Assembly: GCA_002793035.1 (NCBI GenBank)
Contig: PFPL01000030.1
Location: forward strand, 1 to 46,517
Length of the DNA stretch: 46,517 nucleotides
Reading direction: 5' to 3'
From: Candidatus Magasanikbacteria bacterium CG_4_10_14_0_2_um_filter_33_14
Lineage (GTDB): Bacteria > Patescibacteriota > Patescibacteriia > Magasanikbacterales > UBA922
The notes under the pieces are model-generated. The model saw nothing but the letters and a program-made list of their open reading frames with translations, ran no database searches and was not told where the DNA came from. The translations under genes and the position numbers were made by a program. Below are positions 18,663 to 26,872 of the stretch, piece after piece (position 1 is the first letter of the stretch; each line of letters opens with the position of its first letter).

Positions 18663-20126
18663 ATGATAAAAAGACTATTAGATAACTTTTATCTAAAGAC
18701 TACTTTGATAATAGTGGCCCTAGAGGTGGCCTCTTTTTTTACTTTTTTATTTCCCAGTATTCACAATTTGTTATTTATTTTAGTAACTATTTTTACAGCT
18801 TTCCTCATTTACAAAAAAACAGAATATGGAATATACCTTTTTATTACAGAATTAATCATTGGTGGTCAAGGATATTTATTTTCTTATGAATTTGATAATT
18901 TCAAAATTTCTTTTCGTCTAGTAATATTTTTATTATTGTTTAGTATTGGGATGACACGTTTCTTACGAAAAAAAGATTGGAGTATTTCCAAAAACAAAAT
19001 ATCTATTACATTATTAGTTTTATTCACTTTCATTTTTATATCTTTAATCACTTCACTAGCCAAACATAAACCTCTTCAAGATATTTTCCTAGATATAAAT
19101 GGCTACTTGTTTTTTGGACTAGGCATCATCTTTTTGACCACCAAAATTCCAAACTTGAACAATCTAAAAAATAACAAAATTATAAAAATATTATTGACTG
19201 CCAGTAGTTGGTTAGCTATAAAAACAATTTTGTCCTTATCATTATTTTCTTATGGTATTGCCAAAGTTGGAGATTCTCTTATTTATAAATGGCTTCGAGA
19301 TACTCGAGTAGGAGAAATAACACAAATGAACTATCCTTTTTACCGCATATTTTTCCAATCTCATATTTACAATTTGATTAGTATTTTTTTAATACTTACA
19401 GTTGTCTTCTTATATACAAAAAAATACAACAAAAAACAAATTGTTTTCTTTTTATTTTTGTTATTTTTAAATTTTTCAGCCATTTTGATTTCTCAATCAA
19501 GAAGCTTTTGGGTAAGCGGTTTTATTACGTTAGTTTTCTTTTTATTTAGTCTTATATTTATCTTCAAACAAAAATGGCAAAAAATACTTGTTTTCATATT
19601 TTTGATACCAACTATTTTAGTATTAAACAATTTATTCATTTCTTTAGTACTACAAAAAAATTTCAATCTTATCAGCAACAGAATTGTAGAAACAAGTAGT
19701 AACACATCTTCTGTTTCAAGTCGTAGCTCACAAATTACACCATTACTAAAACAAATAAAACAAGCACCAATCTTCGGAAACGGTTTTGCTCAAAAAGTAA
19801 ATTACACAAGTGATGATCCACGTATCAAAAATGAACAAAATCCAGAAGGAAATTATGAAACTTATTCCTTTGAACTAGGTTATCTCGACATTATTTTAAA
19901 AATAGGGATACTCGGATTTTTATCCTACATCTTTTTACTTGTATTTTTGATGTTAAAAAATTTCAAATTACTAAAAGAAAAAGAATGGTTAGTTTTCACT
20001 ATTTTGGGATTGCTTATAATAATCATGACTGATGCCTTTACTCCTTATTTGAATCACCCTCTCGGTATTGGTTTTATACTCATCACTATACTTCTATACC
20101 AAAATAACAAAAAAGAGATTATATAA
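18663..20126 (+). CDS. O-antigen ligase-like polytopic membrane protein (ORF listed from 18648)
   Basis: About 10-12 TMs; SQSRSFWVSGF and large loop, typical of Wzy/WaaL. Confidence 0.7.
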   Translation: MIKRLLDNFYLKTTLIIVALEVASFFTFLFPSIHNLLFILVTIFTAFLIYKKTEYGIYLFITELIIGGQGYLFSYEFDNFKISFRLVIFLLLFSIGMTRFLRKKDWSISKNKISITLLVLFTFIFISLITSLAKHKPLQDIFLDINGYLFFGLGIIFLTTKIPNLNNLKNNKIIKILLTASSWLAIKTILSLSLFSYGIAKVGDSLIYKWLRDTRVGEITQMNYPFYRIFFQSHIYNLISIFLILTVVFLYTKKYNKKQIVFFLFLLFLNFSAILISQSRSFWVSGFITLVFFLFSLIFIFKQKWQKILVFIFLIPTILVLNNLFISLVLQKNFNLISNRIVETSSNTSSVSSRSSQITPLLKQIKQAPIFGNGFAQKVNYTSDDPRIKNEQNPEGNYETYSFELGYLDIILKIGILGFLSYIFLLVFLMLKNFKLLKEKEWLVFTILGLLIIIMTDAFTPYLNHPLGIGFILITILLYQNNKKEII

Positions 20127-20135
20127 TCTCTTTTA
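20109..20135. terminator. Bidirectional terminator between convergent genes
   Basis: AAAAGAGATTATATAATCTCTTTT. Confidence 0.75.
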
Positions 20136-20846
20136 TTCTAAATGATGTTTTTCAATTATTATTTTTTTAGCATTTTCGTACTTCTCTACTTTAGCACTCC
20201 ACCATGGTAAAAATCGCCATGGTTTTTTGTAAGCTAATTTTGGCAACCAATCACTTATTACTCCAGTGGAAATAATTGTAAATAAATATTCATCAATCCA
20301 CTTTCCCTTTTTACCATTTTCCACCATAGCAAGCCACAAGTCCCAATCTTGAAAACGTTTCAACTTTTCATCAAACATTGGGAAATCTTCTCTACGGATA
20401 AGTGAACTAGTATGAATATAATTATTTTTTTGTAATTGAATAGGAGAAAAAACTTGAGCCAACATTTTTTTCTTACCCAAAATAAAACTAGAATAAACAA
20501 AGTTTATATCTTGATTTTTGTCCAAAACTTCAACCATCTTTTCTATCATATCACTTTCAGCTTCAATATCTGCATCCCAAAATATCACATATTCCCCTTT
20601 TGATTCTCTAAATCCTCTATTGCGTGCACTTGGTGCTCCAGCATTTTCTTGACGATAATAAATAATTTTAACATCACTGTTTTTTTCCACATTCCTCATT
20701 CCCCGTTCCACGTTCCCCTCAGATCCATCATCCACCACAATTATTTCAATATTTCCATAACTTTGCAGTGTAGCTGAAACTAGAGACTTTTCAAAAATCT
20801 CAGCACGATTATAAACTGGAATTATAATACTAACTAATTTTGGCAT
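20133..20846 (-). CDS. Family 2 glycosyltransferase (start likely MPKLVSIIIPVYNR at 20846)
   Basis: VSIIIPVYNRAEIF, IIVVDDGS, NAGAPSARNRG, FWDADIE. Confidence 0.92.
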   Translation of the reverse strand: MPKLVSIIIPVYNRAEIFEKSLVSATLQSYGNIEIIVVDDGSEGNVERGMRNVEKNSDVKIIYYRQENAGAPSARNRGFRESKGEYVIFWDADIEAESDMIEKMVEVLDKNQDINFVYSSFILGKKKMLAQVFSPIQLQKNNYIHTSSLIRREDFPMFDEKLKRFQDWDLWLAMVENGKKGKWIDEYLFTIISTGVISDWLPKLAYKKPWRFLPWWSAKVEKYENAKKIIIEKHHLE

Positions 20847-20847
20847 A

Positions 20848-22173
20848 TTACTTTTTTTTCTCAATAAATTCTCTAGCGAATTCTCTATCATCCCAAGGGA
20901 TCATCTTACCACCAGCAATACACATACCCTGTTCACTTCCTTTGCCAGTTATTAAAATCAAATCCCCTTCTCTTGCCATTTCAATGGCTCTACCAATAGC
21001 TTCTTTTCTATCCAAAATTTTGAAAACAGTTTTATCAATTTCTTTACCTTGTTTGACAACTGATTCTGAGACATCATCGATAATTTCTTGAGGGTCATCT
21101 TCATAAGGGTCTTCATCTGTAATAATACAAATATCAGCTCTCTTACCAATCATTTCGCCAAGTTTGAAACGTCTATCTCTATCACGTCCCCCACCAGTAG
21201 AACCAAAAACATGAATTATTCTACCAATAGGTTTTATTAAATCAACCACTTCATAAAGTGATGACATAGCTTTTGGTTCAAAAGCATAGTCAACAATTAC
21301 TTGAAAACCTTTTTCCTTAGCTTCTGGAATAAACTCCACTCTACCTGGAATTGGTTCCAAGTTGGAAACAGCTTTTTGTAATACGTCCCAAGCGATATCA
21401 AATTCTCTAGCAATAGTCAAAGCAGCTGCGATATTACTAATATTATGTTCACCATACAAAGGCGCGTGAAATTCTTTATCATCTATATCAAAATGTAAAC
21501 CATCGTTTTTTACCTCTTGCTTTGAGATATTAGTTCCAAAGCTAATTTTTTTGTCAAAATCAAATTGTAAAAATTCATCTTTATACTCAGAATTTCCATT
21601 TACTATTGCTGTTTTTGAGATAATTTTTTTCGTTCCCCGTTCCCCGTTCCCCGTTCCTTTTTTCCTAGGCAGTTTACTAACATAATTAAATAAGTCCAAC
21701 TTAGCTTGTTTATACGCCTCAAAAGAACCATGCGAATCAATATGTTCTGGATAAAGATTAGTCAAAGCCATCATGTCATAATTGATAAAACTATGACGAT
21801 ATTGAACACGTCCTTCAGAAGTTGTCTCAACAATAGCGACATCACATTTCTTATCTACCATTTCACGTAAATATTTTTGAATTTGCATACGACCTAGCAT
21901 AGTCATCTTTTGATCATTTAGCTTATCAACTCCCGCAATATAAAAATCAATAGTAGAAAGTGAACCAACTTTCAATCCAGCATCTTCCAAAATCTGACGC
22001 AAAATATAGACTGTACTAGATTTACCACTTGTTCCTGTAATTCCAATAACCATCAATTCTTCACTTGGATGTTTATATTTAACAGATCCGTACCAAGCAA
22101 AAAATAGATGACGTAGGTTTAGTAATTTTTTTGGTATTAGTTTTTTAAGTATTTTTTTCATAGTTATCAACAC
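20848..22173 (-). CDS. murE: MurE-like Mur ligase
   Basis: VIGITGTSGKSSTVYIL, ETTSEG, NLYPEHIDSHGSFEAYKQAKLDLF, VDYAFEPKAM, GSTGGGRDRDRRFKLGEMIG, ITDEDPYEDDPQ. Confidence 0.88.
   Translation of the reverse strand: MLITMKKILKKLIPKKLLNLRHLFFAWYGSVKYKHPSEELMVIGITGTSGKSSTVYILRQILEDAGLKVGSLSTIDFYIAGVDKLNDQKMTMLGRMQIQKYLREMVDKKCDVAIVETTSEGRVQYRHSFINYDMMALTNLYPEHIDSHGSFEAYKQAKLDLFNYVSKLPRKKGTGNGERGTKKIISKTAIVNGNSEYKDEFLQFDFDKKISFGTNISKQEVKNDGLHFDIDDKEFHAPLYGEHNISNIAAALTIAREFDIAWDVLQKAVSNLEPIPGRVEFIPEAKEKGFQVIVDYAFEPKAMSSLYEVVDLIKPIGRIIHVFGSTGGGRDRDRRFKLGEMIGKRADICIITDEDPYEDDPQEIIDDVSESVVKQGKEIDKTVFKILDRKEAIGRAIEMAREGDLILITGKGSEQGMCIAGGKMIPWDDREFAREFIEKKK
21631..21657. repeat. Tandem CGTTCCC(C) repeat inside murE
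   Basis: CGTTCCCCGTTCCCCGTTCCCCGTTCC. Confidence 0.9.
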
Positions 22174-22214
22174 TATTATTTTACAGAATATTTTATTGAT
22201 GTTATTGTTTTTAC

Positions 22215-22432
22215 ATACCGTGTGTGTAGAAAGAGAGAGAGACAGTCGCTCACCGGGCCCCGTTTTGGCACCATTTTCTCGCCAAACCGGCGCCTGAAAG
22301 GAGGTGATCTTTCAAGCGACAACGTCTCTGTTAATTCTCAAACTCACCAAAGCCCAAGACACAGAGAGAACTGACACTCCTTCTACACACGCGGTTCTCT
22401 CATCAACACCTAAAAACGGTGTTTTTTTATTC
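22215..22432 (+). ncRNA. Candidate structured ncRNA B containing an extended Shine-Dalgarno sequence
   Basis: Outer stem CGTGTGTAGAA/TTCTACACACG; second stem AGAGAC-a-GTCGCT/AGCGAC-aac-GTCTCT; hairpin around GTTTTGGC/GCCAAAC; AAAGGAGGTGATCT at 22297-22310; plus terminator ACACC-TAAAAAC-GGTGT-T7. Confidence 0.6.
22404..22432 (+). terminator. Intrinsic terminator of ncRNA B
   Basis: AACACC-TAAAAAC-GGTGTT followed by T tract on plus only. Confidence 0.7.
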
Positions 22433-22999
22433 ATTCAAACTAAGCTCATAAACCACTTTTTCAATCTTCTGAGCTGCCATCTTGGCTTGGTCAAACTTAT
22501 TACGCAAATAACTAGTTAAGTTAAACTCAATAAGTTCGCCAGTGATTTCTTGCGCCATATTAGCACATTTCTTGACTTTGTCCATATCTTTCTCAGTAGC
22601 AAACTTGATAGCATAGCGATAGAGCTCGCCTGGTACATCACAAAGACCTCCAACATAGCTTTTGAAAGGAACATCCATATCTGTGATTTTGGTCAATTTT
22701 CCAGTAGTCAAAAATTGATAAAAGAGACTAGCTTCAACATATTCTTCAAGGCCAGCTTTGAAAGCGCCTTCTTCTTGAATTTCTCCATATTTGGAATATT
22801 TCTTTAGTACAGAGGTAAGTAAATTTTTACTATTAGCCAATTTCTCTTCTGCTTCATTCATATTGTCCCTGTGCATGGCAAAAATGGCTCTCTTAGCGTT
22901 GTGTAGTGCATCATCTGACATCTTTATCACTTCTCGTCTTACCTCGGCATACTGAAGCAAATTTTTCTTGATTAAAGTTAAATATTTTTTGTCCAACAT
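22427..22999 (-). CDS. Translin-family RNA/ssDNA-binding protein
   Basis: All-helical 190 aa; EEGAFKAGLEEYVEASLFYQFLTTGKL and GGLCDVPGELYRYAIKFATE pattern of translin homologues. Confidence 0.75.
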   Translation of the reverse strand: MLDKKYLTLIKKNLLQYAEVRREVIKMSDDALHNAKRAIFAMHRDNMNEAEEKLANSKNLLTSVLKKYSKYGEIQEEGAFKAGLEEYVEASLFYQFLTTGKLTKITDMDVPFKSYVGGLCDVPGELYRYAIKFATEKDMDKVKKCANMAQEITGELIEFNLTSYLRNKFDQAKMAAQKIEKVVYELSLNE

Positions 23000-23022
23000 A
23001 ATATTATTTATATAATTAATAA

Positions 23023-25710
23023 TTAAATTTTAACACTACTCTCTTTATCTTTAAATAAAAATATTCCTTTTATGACCTCTATGATTGTAATATTCAATAA
23101 ACCAAAGAGAAACAAAACCAACCAATAGTTCCAACCCAAAGATGTAGTCTGTAAGAGTTTTTGAAAAGGTGGAAAATACACAGCTGAAACAAGTAAAAAC
23201 CAACCAAACAGTACAGCTCCTGTCAAATATTTATTATCTACAAAACTCATTTGCCAAATATGTTTCTTCATGCTACGTACTGAATAAATATAAAGTAAAG
23301 AATCAATCCCCAAACCTACAAACATAATAGTCCTAACCACTTCAATATTTGTACCTATTTGCAAATAATACCAGAATAAAGAGAATAATACCAGGTTAGA
23401 AACAATACCAATTGTCGCTATCATAGTCGTCATTTCCTTGTCTATAATAAAAGCATTCTTAGCACGAGGTTTATCCTTCATAATATCATCAGTTTCTTTA
23501 TCAAAAGCTAAAGCCATATTGGGAAAAGAACCTTCTATCAGATTAACCCAAAGAATTTGGGTTGGCAAGAGTGCTAAAGGTAAACCTAATAAAATACTTC
23601 CACCTATCAATATCATCTCAGTGAAACTGCCAGACAAAAGATACAAAATCACTTTTTTAATATTTTTGTAAATATGGCGACCTTCTTCGACAGCTTCTAC
23701 AATAGTAGAAAAATTGTCATCTGTCAAAACTAAATCAGCAATATCCTTGGAAACATCAGTCCCAGAACCAAGAGCTATCCCTATGTTAGCACCCTTTAAT
23801 GCTGGAGCATCATTGACGCCGTCCCCTGTCATAGCAACGACTTCACCCTTTCTCTGTAACACTTCTACGATTCTAATTTTATGTTTTGGATCAACTCGTG
23901 CAAAAATAAATAAATTGTCAATTCTTCTACTCAATTCTTCATCTGAAATTTTTTCTAATTCTTGTCCCGTAATAATATTTTCTTTTTTAGAAGCTATACC
24001 TAATTCTTTAGCAATGAACTGCGCGGTTTTGGGATTATCTCCTGTAATCATTATCGTCTTGATACCAGCTTCTCGTGCGAGCAAAATAGTTTCTTTGGCT
24101 TCCACACGCAAAGGGTCAGACAAAGCAATCAAACCCAAAAATACAAAATCATTTACATCTTTTTTTCCAATAGTTTTTGTTTTTTTATCTACTTCTTTAT
24201 AAGCCAAAGCCAATACTCTTAGACCTTTTTCTGTCAAAATATTTTCTTGTTTTATAAACCATTCCTTCATTTTCTTATCTAGCTTTTTTATTTTTCCTTT
24301 TTCATAATAAAATTTGGCTTTATCAAAAACACTCTCAAAAGAGCCTTTGATATACAAATCATTGCTTGAAGTATTTTCATGCAAAGTAAGCATGAATTTG
24401 TTTTTACTATCAAAAGGAATCTCAGCCACACGTCTTAATTCATTTTCTAATATTTGTTTATCAAGTCCAAATTTTTTGCCAAAATAAACAAAAGCAGAAT
24501 CTGTGGTATCTCCGACGAAATTCCAGTCTTTTTCTTTAGCTTCTCCATTTTCCAAAAATGAATCATTGCAAAGTACACCTACTTGCAAAATCATTTTTTC
24601 ATCTTGAAAATTTTTGTCAGCAAAATCCAACAATTCTATTTCATCCTGACTCAGTTCATTACTACTTGTAATCAAATTCACCAATCTCATTTTACCTTCA
24701 GTCAAGGTACCTGTTTTATCTGTACAAATGACACTGACCGAACCCAAAGTTTCGGCAGAAATTAATTTCCTGACCAAAGCACGACGTTTCAAGATATGTT
24801 GCATACCAATAGCCAAAATGACTGTAACCGAAATTACCAATCCTTCAGGAATCGCAGCGACAGCCACGGCCACAGCAGTTTCAAACATTTGTAAAAGATC
24901 ATAACTACCTGAATTCCACCAAACACCTAAAGCAAAAATTAAAATAGCTATTACCACAACCACAGCCCCAATAATTTGGCTCATTTTTTTCAACTGATTT
25001 TGTAAAGGGGTTTGAGCTTGAGTAGTATCTTTTACCAAAGTAGCAATCTTACCAATTTCAGTTTCGGCCCCAGTACTAGTCACAATCACCATAGCATTAC
25101 CATTGTTTACAGTAGTAGCACTATAAACCATGTTTGTCCTGTTAGCGAGACTTATATCTCCATCGACTTTTTTATTATTTTTGTCTACCACAGCTGATTC
25201 ACCAGTCAAAGCAGCTTCACTTACTTGTAAATCATTTGATTTTATAATCCGCCCATCAGCTTGAATTTTACTACCAGCATCCAACAACATTATGTCACCA
25301 ACAACGATTTCTTGACTTGGTACCAACATTTTTTGCCCATTACGAACTACTAGACAATTATATTTTACAAAAGAATGCAGACTATTTAGCGCTTCGTCAG
25401 CTTTGTATTCTTGAACATAGCCAATACCAACATTGACAAATACCGTCACAAATATAACTATCATATCTGTATACTCAAGCAAAGCGCCACTAATAACACC
25501 AGCTACAACCAAAATTAAAATCAATGGACTCTTCCACTGATTCATGAATATTTTTGCTTTCGTCATTTTTATCTTAGAATTTGGCAAAATATTACCACCA
25601 TTGGCTTCTAGACGCTTTGTGGTCTCGGTTGAGGATAACCCCACTTCAGACGATTGCAATTTACTAAAAACTTGTGATATACTGTCCTCGTGATATTTTT
25701 CCATAAACAA
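23023..25710 (-). CDS. Cation-transporting P-type ATPase (Ca2+-type)
   Basis: DKTGTLTEG, TGESAVVDK, MTGDGVNDAPALKGANIGIALG, AAIPEGLVISVTVILA. Confidence 0.96.
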   Translation of the reverse strand: MFMEKYHEDSISQVFSKLQSSEVGLSSTETTKRLEANGGNILPNSKIKMTKAKIFMNQWKSPLILILVVAGVISGALLEYTDMIVIFVTVFVNVGIGYVQEYKADEALNSLHSFVKYNCLVVRNGQKMLVPSQEIVVGDIMLLDAGSKIQADGRIIKSNDLQVSEAALTGESAVVDKNNKKVDGDISLANRTNMVYSATTVNNGNAMVIVTSTGAETEIGKIATLVKDTTQAQTPLQNQLKKMSQIIGAVVVVIAILIFALGVWWNSGSYDLLQMFETAVAVAVAAIPEGLVISVTVILAIGMQHILKRRALVRKLISAETLGSVSVICTDKTGTLTEGKMRLVNLITSSNELSQDEIELLDFADKNFQDEKMILQVGVLCNDSFLENGEAKEKDWNFVGDTTDSAFVYFGKKFGLDKQILENELRRVAEIPFDSKNKFMLTLHENTSSNDLYIKGSFESVFDKAKFYYEKGKIKKLDKKMKEWFIKQENILTEKGLRVLALAYKEVDKKTKTIGKKDVNDFVFLGLIALSDPLRVEAKETILLAREAGIKTIMITGDNPKTAQFIAKELGIASKKENIITGQELEKISDEELSRRIDNLFIFARVDPKHKIRIVEVLQRKGEVVAMTGDGVNDAPALKGANIGIALGSGTDVSKDIADLVLTDDNFSTIVEAVEEGRHIYKNIKKVILYLLSGSFTEMILIGGSILLGLPLALLPTQILWVNLIEGSFPNMALAFDKETDDIMKDKPRAKNAFIIDKEMTTMIATIGIVSNLVLFSLFWYYLQIGTNIEVVRTIMFVGLGIDSLLYIYSVRSMKKHIWQMSFVDNKYLTGAVLFGWFLLVSAVYFPPFQKLLQTTSLGWNYWLVLFLFGLLNITIIEVIKGIFLFKDKESSVKI

Positions 25711-25834
25711 TTAAAGTCTTGACTTTTTTATAGAATTATTATATCATATAAAACGTAATTTTTGAACTAAATAATACAATGTAAAATTGACTCCGTATAT
25801 TACGTAGCAAGCGATATTTAAATAGATTGGCTTG

Positions 25835-25865
25835 CCGCGTAATAGCCGAAGGCTATTTTACGCGG
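25835..25865. repeat. Palindromic hairpin overlapping the tRNA-Lys 5' end
   Basis: CCGCGTAA-TAGCC-GAA-GGCTA-TT-TTACGCGG; last two G are tRNA nt 1-2. Confidence 0.8.
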
Positions 25866-25936
25866 TCCGGTAGCTCAGCTGGTAGAGCAGTAGCCTTTTA
25901 AGCTAACGGTCGTGGGTTCGAGCCCCACCCGGATCA
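25864..25936 (+). tRNA. tRNA-Lys (anticodon TTT)
   Basis: Full cloverleaf: GGTCCGG acceptor, D arm GCTCAGCTGGTAGAGC, anticodon loop CTTTTAA, T arm GTGGGTTCGAGCCCCAC. Confidence 0.95.
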
Positions 25937-25940
25937 CAAA

Positions 25941-25975
25941 AAGAAACATCCTTGTCAAAAGGATGTTTTTTTATG
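25941..25975 (+). terminator. Terminator after tRNA-Lys
   Basis: AAACATCCTT-GTCA-AAAGGATGTTTTTTT. Confidence 0.8.
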
Positions 25976-26029
25976 TCTACTAATTGTCTAAATGTGGTTT
26001 TCCATTTCTATTTTACCAAAAAATGACTA

Positions 26030-26056
26030 TTGACAAATAATAGCTCATATTATAAT
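26030..26056 (+). promoter_or_regulatory. Promoter-like TTGACA-N15-TATAAT upstream of 26133 ORF
   Basis: Consensus hexamers, short spacer. Confidence 0.5.
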
Positions 26057-26132
26057 CTTTTTTTATGTAGAAACTAAAAAAGGTGGAGTTCCATTCAACT
26101 TGGTAATTCTGTAGACAGAGAGAGGATCAAAA

Positions 26133-26579
26133 ATGTCCAAAGACAACCAGGACGATGGTGCCTCCTACACCATCGACTTCGAAACAGAGGGTGATGAAGG
26201 TAGAGTAGTCGCCTTTGTGAAGTCGCCCAAGTGCCGAAACAAAGCAGAGGTACTTCGAGAGTTCTATCCTCTGATAGAACAATCGGTCATCACGCTGGAA
26301 GACTTTGTGTCGTTCGCAAGCAAGGTTCGTGCATCGTCTCTGAGCGATGAAGGACTAGCCCCAAAGCTCGACATCTACCATTCCAAGAGTGAAGGTGGGA
26401 TTTCGACCTGGGCAGGCGCGGAGTTCTTCAATTCGTTCGAGATGCTCAAGGCGACACTCCACCGGATGGTGGAGCACTCCATCATAACATCAGAAGAGTC
26501 TTCCGATGCTGAGAAGCAAGCTCGCATCGAGGCTACCCAGATGTACGAGCAGCAGACCTCCGAGGACGACGAGGACTGA
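26133..26579 (+). CDS. Acidic orphan hypothetical protein in GC-rich island
   Basis: 148 aa; GAGAGGA upstream of ATG; GC-rich codon choice unlike the rest of the window. Confidence 0.65.
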   Translation: MSKDNQDDGASYTIDFETEGDEGRVVAFVKSPKCRNKAEVLREFYPLIEQSVITLEDFVSFASKVRASSLSDEGLAPKLDIYHSKSEGGISTWAGAEFFNSFEMLKATLHRMVEHSIITSEESSDAEKQARIEATQMYEQQTSEDDED

Positions 26580-26626
26580 GAGATCCAACAACAAGAACCA
26601 CCATTGTATGGCGGAAAGGAGGTGCA

Positions 26627-26654
26627 GGACGAATGTTTTCAACAACATTCGTCC
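26627..26654. repeat. Perfect 11-bp hairpin GGACGAATGTT/AACATTCGTCC preceded by AAAGGAGGTG
   Basis: Exact inverted repeat read directly. Confidence 0.8.
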
Positions 26655-26663
26655 AGACCAAAA

Positions 26664-26693
26664 AACAACTCATCAGAATGGGTTGTTTTTTTA
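26664..26693 (+). terminator. Intrinsic terminator
   Basis: AACAACTCAT-CAGA-ATGGGTTGTT + T tract. Confidence 0.75.
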
Positions 26694-26771
26694 TACAAAA
26701 CTCAAATCCTCCAAATCCACCCCTAACAACACCTCCAAAAAAGTTTTCCACGTATCCCGTTCCGCTTCACA

Positions 26772-26805
26772 AAAAGAAACATCCTTCGAAAAAGGATGTT
26801 TTTAT
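26772..26805 (+). terminator. Second copy of the AAACATCCTT...AAGGATGTTT terminator
   Basis: 20-nt identity (TCACAAAAAGAAACATCCTT) to the tRNA-Lys terminator. Confidence 0.7.
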
Positions 26806-26872
26806 TTAAACAAAAGCAATCCATATTATGAATTGCTTTTGTGTTTGCCCGAGTCTTCCTGCCTCGGGCGAG

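Noticed and set aside
22303-22519. Plus-strand ORF starting at GTG inside the SD of RNA B
   Set aside because: Start codon lies within the SD itself, the reading frame runs through the terminator and into the antisense of the translin gene; not a plausible CDS.
23714-24202. Plus-strand 162-aa ORF antisense to the P-type ATPase
   Set aside because: Antisense shadow of a clearly conserved gene; no signatures.
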